Assembly: GCF_030463565.1 (NCBI RefSeq)
Contig: NC_134649.1
Coordinates: 692,001-756,000 of the forward strand
Direction of reading: 5' to 3'
Length of the DNA: 64,000 bases
Origin: Pelecanus crispus
Taxonomy: Eukaryota; Chordata; Aves; Pelecaniformes; Pelecanidae
In this document: piece by piece, positions 59,335 through 64,000 of the stretch
How the letters are laid out: every line of letters starts with the position of its first letter
Numbering within the stretch: position 1 is the stretch's first letter
Translations under genes and position numbers: made by a program
The notes under the pieces: generated by a model
What the model was told of the DNA's origin: nothing
The model's database searches: none
What the model saw: only the letters and a program-made list of their open reading frames with translations

Positions 59335-60271
59335 ATGGCGGCCGTGCCGCTGAACAACCTGCGGGAGCAGCTGCGGCTCCACTCGGCCCGCGGTGCCCTC
59401 AGCAAGCCGCCCCCGCCGCGGCACCGGCCGGCGTGAGTACCGCGGGGCCTCGGCTGGGCGGGGCGGGCAGAGCTTTACCTCTGCAGCCAGCTTCGGGGGC
59501 GCGGGAGGCGGCCGGGACGCTAATGGCGGGGGGGGGCTTCGTCTCTTTCCAGGGGCTTCACCTTCAAGAAGACCTCTCCGGCCGGTGGCCTGGCCAGGGA
59601 GCCCCGGGGCCTCTCCGCCGCCTCTGCGTTAAGGGACAAAGACGTTAACACCTCCCTGGCCGCGCTCGCCTCGTCCCTCCCGGCCGCCAAGGACAAGAAA
59701 ACACAAATCCACGACTTCTTCCCAGTGGCGTCCAGTGGACGCGGCCTCGAGCCAGTCGGCGTGAGCCCGCCGCTCGCCAGCTCTCCGGAGGCGTCAAAAG
59801 ACTCCGCGGGCTCTGGAAAGAGGAGCGTGACCGAGGGGCTGCGTGGTGCTCCCGCCCGGGAGGCTGGGCCCGGGCCCGCCGCCGGCCCCGTCATCACCAT
59901 AGAAGACGAGTGGGATGACATTGACGACTTTGATTTGTCAGGGCTCAAAAAGAAGTATTGCAGACCGCCGGTCCTGTCCCCAAAAGGGCAGCGGGCCGCC
60001 GGCAAGGCCTCCCAAAGGTCAGCCCCCCGCCCCGATGAGCCGCCTGCCTCTCCCGGGACCGCGGGCGACGGCACGGGGCCTCGCAGCCGCGGCGCTTCGG
60101 AGCGCGGGGAGCCCGCTCCAGAGGCTGAACAGCAAGCCTCGTCGCAGCAGTCGCTGATCTGCCTTGAGGATTCAGCTCCCTGCGGCAGTAACAAGGCTGC
60201 GGGCGAGGGCCTTTGGGAGAATTTATCTGCTGACGTGATTTTGGATGATGACAGGGAAGAGGCTCAGCCAG
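59335..60271 (+). CDS. BLM: BLM exons 1-2: N-terminus and acidic motif
   Basis: Exon 1 (98 nt) and exon 2 (719 nt) are separated by a 120-bp intron. They contain the conserved N-terminal helix used for TOP3A/RMI contact in human, the KTQIHDFF segment resembling a PCNA-interacting motif, and the acidic EDEWDDIDDFDLS. The exon 2 donor at GCCAG/GTAACA is clear; read-through of the frame to 60426 is not supported. Confidence 0.92.
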
Positions 60272-63200
60272 GTAACAATTTATTTCAAAGTGCCGGTGAG
60301 CTAGAGGAAAATACGTTCCTGTTTGCACGCAGAGGACTTGATTTTTCAGAAATCGGGGGGAGCTGCGTGCTCGTACCTGACAAGCAGTCGTGCGTACGTG
60401 GATTTTATTTGGGTAACCGCAGCTGATGGAAGTGCGGGGTTGTAAATAGTGCAGCGTTGTCTCTGTGGCAGAAGTAGCAGCTGGTTGTGTGGTAGTATTG
60501 GAGTTGCAAGAATTCCCATGTGGTATTCCAGAAATGAAGAGCAATAATCTATAGGGATGTTGTAGGAAAAAAAAAAAAAGCACTTTTAAAATTAATATAA
60601 AAGAGACATAAAATCATCTTATGCCTAAATGTAATGATAAGAAATATAAACCAGAAAGAGAGGTCTCTCTCACTTTAAAGCAAAACAAAAAACAAACCAG
60701 AAAAACTCAAACCCTCGATTATGACCAAGAAGTTCATGGCCATCAGTCACAGTGCTTCCTTGGCAGCTCTGGATTCTTCTTAGCTTCTCTATTTTATGTG
60801 CCTTACCTGTCACGTTTTGAAACTCTTCATCTTTAATTGTGAAATTAATATGCTTGGGCAACTGAATAATACTGAACAGTGTTCTGTGGTGCTGCCGCTA
60901 CATTAAATGGCAAAAGGATTTGTGAACTGTATTTTTCTTCTTAAGAATATTTTGTTACTTTTCCCCCTCTTTCTGTGAGATGAATTTTAATAGATTAATG
61001 ATACTGGCCTTTCTTAGTGGGATTTGTCATATAAGGCACTATACATGTAAACTGACCTTCTAATTCTGGTATGGGGACTATGCTAGCTGATGAGTCTACA
61101 CTCTTTCTAAGCTAGTGTTTAATATGATGATAGTTTTCTATAAAATCTCCTGAAGGAAAATATACCTCTTAAGTTTGAAGAAGCTATTTTTTTCTCTTCT
61201 GACAGGGGAAGGTAACTGTAGGCAAGCTATATAAGTTTTCCACTTAAAAGAGGGTTTTTGGGGGTTTTGTCTGTTTTTAATAGGGGAGAAAAAGAGAGTA
61301 GTAATAATTTTTTTTTTTTTTTTGTCCTTTAAAAGTCAGAAACTGTATTAAACGAGTCTTTTGAAATCTGGCTATTAATTTTTTTCCCCTCTATTCAGTT
61401 GCATTTTTGTTTATACCAGAATGAGTTTAGTGTTACCCAACAGTATTAATACACTTCTCTTCCAGCTGCTAATGATAAAAGTGGCGAGAGCCAGAAGCCA
61501 AGCAGCGATGGGAAAAACAGCCCCCCAGCACTGGATGAGGCTGACATGGAGCTGTTGGCAGGCACTGAGCTTGAAGAGGATGATTATTTAGATGTCGTTC
61601 CACCCTCCCCTGAAGAAGCGCTGCCTTCCTTCTCGCCTTCTGTAAAAAGCATTAGGTAAAACAAAATTCGTTGATAAAACTGTCTGTCTGTCTTTAGGAT
61701 GATTTTAAGAAGTACCAAAAAAGACATGACACTAGTGCTTGTTAAAAAGTCACAGATCGAGTTGGTTGTGTCTGCTTGTTGCTTGGCAGGTTAGCAGTTG
61801 ACAGCTGCTGTTAATGTTTTATGAAATACTTTTTGATTTATGGCCCATGTTTAAAGTGGCTTTTGCTTCAGAAAAAGCAGAGTTATTTTTCCTTTTGTAG
61901 TGGGAGGAAAATAAATCATTGAAACGAGTCTCTACATGTTGACACATAGGATGAGTGACAAACTGCTCAGCTACCTGTTTTTTTTTATCTGGGTTTTCAA
62001 AAATTTGTTTCTCTTTTACACACATCTTAAATGCTGTTATTCTAAAAGATAAACTTCTCGTATGGAAATGCATTGATTTACAGATATCCGTATTTTAATG
62101 ACTTTTTCTTTTAATATTAGTAATATTTTTAAAGAATCTCCAGCTGGTGTAAGATCCACAGCTAGCAGCATCGAGTCCAAGCCTGGGCAGGTTGCCACAA
62201 TGCAGCCTGTTGCTGAAAGCAATCCCTGTGCGGAGGATGCAGGTACACGAAACGTTGAAATTTTATGCCTTAGATTTTGGGGAAGGTTTTGCAACTTCTC
62301 GTTCTGCGTATCCCACGTAATCCGAGATCGTTAACTGACAGTGACTGGTGTGGACAAGGCAGCAGGGGCCTGAGTCTCGTAGGGGATTTTCAGATGTTGT
62401 GTAGGCTCAGGGGTGTTGTCTGACCCCGATTCCAGGTTTGTCAGTACCAGTCTGGGGTACCGCACAGAACTCCTTTTCACAACTTAAAAGCACAGGTTGA
62501 CCAAATTGTTCCCAAAGTCAGCTACAGCACAAAGACGCATTGCTGTAAGCGGGAGCTGTGTCAGTGCTTCCATTTGATTCCCATGGATGTTGGCTTTGGG
62601 AACTACTGAGCTAAAATGTTTCCGAGTTTCACTTGCAGAATGAAAAGTTACTAAGTATAGGTGTGGCACAACCTGGTTTTAAGGCTGCAGGTCTTTCCTC
62701 TCGAGATAGAAAGATGTAGTTTATGGTGCTGTTCTACAGCATCGTTTGAAGTTTTGTGTTTATAAATGCCCAGAGCAGTGTTTTTACATCTATGTCTTAA
62801 CGATGCTGTTCTGGAAATCAATGTAGTCGAGCTCCATCTGATCGTGCTTTGGTGTTCCTATAGCAGACTTCTGGTCAATTGGACCTTTAGCTTGTTGCAA
62901 GAGGTGTCCTTCTGACCACCGGGTAATTCAGAGCTAGGCAGTGCAGCAGACGCCAGAATTTCCTGAGGGATCGCACCCCTGGTAGCAGCAGTTTGAGGTC
63001 CGGTGCGGTTTACTGGCAAAATCCACATGGTTTGCAGTGGTATTAAATTTGGAAGGCAAGCTCCTGCAGTGACAAATGCTGTCTTTCACGTGTGGGAGGT
63101 TTTCTACGGTACTTTCTAGACTAGGATTGCACTGTAATATTTTGATAAAATGAGTATTAGTGTGTTTGGGGAGGGGTAATTTGAGATAAGCAAAACATGT

Positions 63201-63611
63201 AAACTTGAGTATTTTTGGAAATAAGTTTGATAGAACTGTGGCGAGCTTTGGAGAGTATATAGAGATGGATAATTAAAAGGCAAGGGCAAAAATACGCAGA
63301 CTAGCTGAGTTCGTGCACACAGAAACAGTTTATGTGAATGGACTTTTCAAAAATATATTGAAAGTAAAATCTTTAGACTTATTGCAGTTTACTGTCTTTT
63401 GAGAGAGTGATACCATCTTGTTATATATTCTAATAAAATTTAGTGTTACTGTATGCTAAAATACACTCTGTCTAACAGATAAGGGCTTGCATATGGAACA
63501 GCAGCTCTACGCCGTCATGGATGATATCTGTAAGCTGGTAGATGCCATTCCGCTTCATGAGCTTGAGTGTCTGTCATGTGCAAAAGAGCTTCTCCTGCAG
63601 AGAGGTCTCAG
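59335..63611 (+). CDS. BLM: BLM, Bloom syndrome RecQ-like DNA helicase, first five coding exons (continues past the window)
   Basis: Exons 59335-59432, 59553-60271, 61466-61655, 62121-62242 and 63479-63611; 1262 nt, 420 codons, phases consistent, GT-AG. BLM unwinds recombination and fork intermediates with TOP3A and RMI1/2. This N-terminal third matches human BLM at MAAVPLNNLREQL, GFTFKKTS, the DFF motif (residues 87-89), EDEWDDIDDFDLS (150-161, corresponding to the acidic RPA-binding region), VPPSPEEAL, and the dimerisation helical bundle EQQLYAVMDDICKLVDAIP in exon 5. The start is in an ideal context (GCCGCCATGG). The helicase, RQC and HRDC domains lie beyond base 64000. The sequence between motifs is diverged and Ala/Gly/Pro-rich in the GC-rich exon 2. 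Confidence 0.95.
60272..61465 (+). other. BLM intron 2
   Basis: 1194 bp, AT-rich, with an A-run at 60568-60580 and a T-run at 61311-61323. No repeat family recognised. Confidence 0.7.
61466..63611 (+). CDS. BLM: BLM exons 3-5: conserved VPPSPEE motif and dimerisation bundle
   Basis: Exon 3 (190 nt) ends in PPSPEEALPSFSPSVKSI; exon 4 (122 nt) is poorly conserved (NIFKESPAGVRS); exon 5 (133 nt) encodes the helical bundle that mediates N-terminal oligomerisation in human BLM. These exons are embedded in AT-rich introns, unlike exons 1-2. Confidence 0.9.
62243..63478 (+). other. BLM intron 4
   Basis: 1236 bp, AT-rich and unremarkable. Intron 3 (61656-62120, 465 bp) is similar. Confidence 0.7.
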
Positions 63612-64000
63612 GTAGGCTTTCATCAGCAGCCTTCTGCGTTTCCATGCTCTGTGTGAAGCGGTGTCGTGCCTGCAGGTGTCCCCATCACACTGGAAAGATG
63701 ATACGGGAGGATTTTTTTTTAAAGCTTAAAATTACTGACCGAATGAAGGGAAAAAAAAAAAAAATCCCCAAAACTGCTGAAAGTATTAACGACCCCGGTG
63801 TTCTGCCAGAACAAAGAATCCAGTTCCATGTTCAGCCTGGGGCACAGGCAGTCCTGTATCTCTTCTCTGGAAGGTGACTAGCACCAGATGCTTCCAAAGC
63901 AGCAGGGTGATGTGATGTAACCTGCTGGGTGCCATCCTGATTTCTTGTAACTGAAGGCATTAATTCAGTATCCCCTCTGTGAGACTTGCTATCACTGACC
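63612..64000 (+). other. Start of BLM intron 5
   Basis: Begins with a GTAGGC donor; no further exon is visible before the window ends. A short A-run lies at about 63751-63764. Confidence 0.7.

Noticed and set aside
60272-60426. Extension of BLM exon 2 to the stop at 60424
   Set aside because: A good GTAACA donor follows GCCAG at 60271 and the phase fits exon 3 at 61466. The extension is intron sequence unless retention is shown.

Overview
The window is a stretch of bird nuclear genome. Three vertebrate genes sit head to tail on the + strand, their introns are small and GC-rich, and the scattered repeats are dominated by 3' ends of CR1-type LINEs, plus one solo LTR of a type familiar from avian endogenous retroviruses. 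Species cannot be fixed from the sequence. The compact introns and high G+C suggest a small chromosome (the chicken chromosome 10 equivalent is the natural guess, which is inference).

Layout. 1-3254 is 5' flank of RASGRF1, including a C-rich and then a long G-rich minisatellite. 3255-4550 is a CpG-rich promoter and first exon. 3755-48456 is the complete RASGRF1 coding region: 27 coding exons whose joined length is 3771 nt, giving 1256 residues plus stop, in frame throughout with GT-AG introns. Its 3' UTR runs to a poly(A) signal at 49375. About 330 bp later CTSH (cathepsin H) begins: 12 coding exons, 49707-57321, 990 nt, 329 residues plus stop. Its 3' UTR ends near 58145. A CR1 element (58336-59008) fills most of the gap to a CpG-island promoter, and BLM (Bloom syndrome RecQ-like helicase) starts at 59335. 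Only its first five coding exons (about 420 residues) are inside the window. Base composition shifts from GC-rich to AT-rich after about 60,450, inside BLM.

The genes do not form a pathway. RASGRF1 is a calcium/calmodulin-responsive Ras/Rac exchange factor mainly of neurons, CTSH is a lysosomal aminopeptidase, and BLM is a genome-maintenance helicase. RASGRF1-CTSH adjacency matches the human order. CTSH-BLM adjacency does not, since in human they lie several megabases apart on 15q.

No new molecular system was found. The sequence-level points most worth a second look are: the higher-order G-rich tandem array directly upstream of RASGRF1; two uORFs overlapping at TGATG before the RASGRF1 start; a strictly 10-bp-periodic array on both sides of CTSH exon 1; a CR1 lineage with a duplicated 3' tail; and CR1 copies abutting the exon 6 acceptor of RASGRF1 and the BLM promoter.
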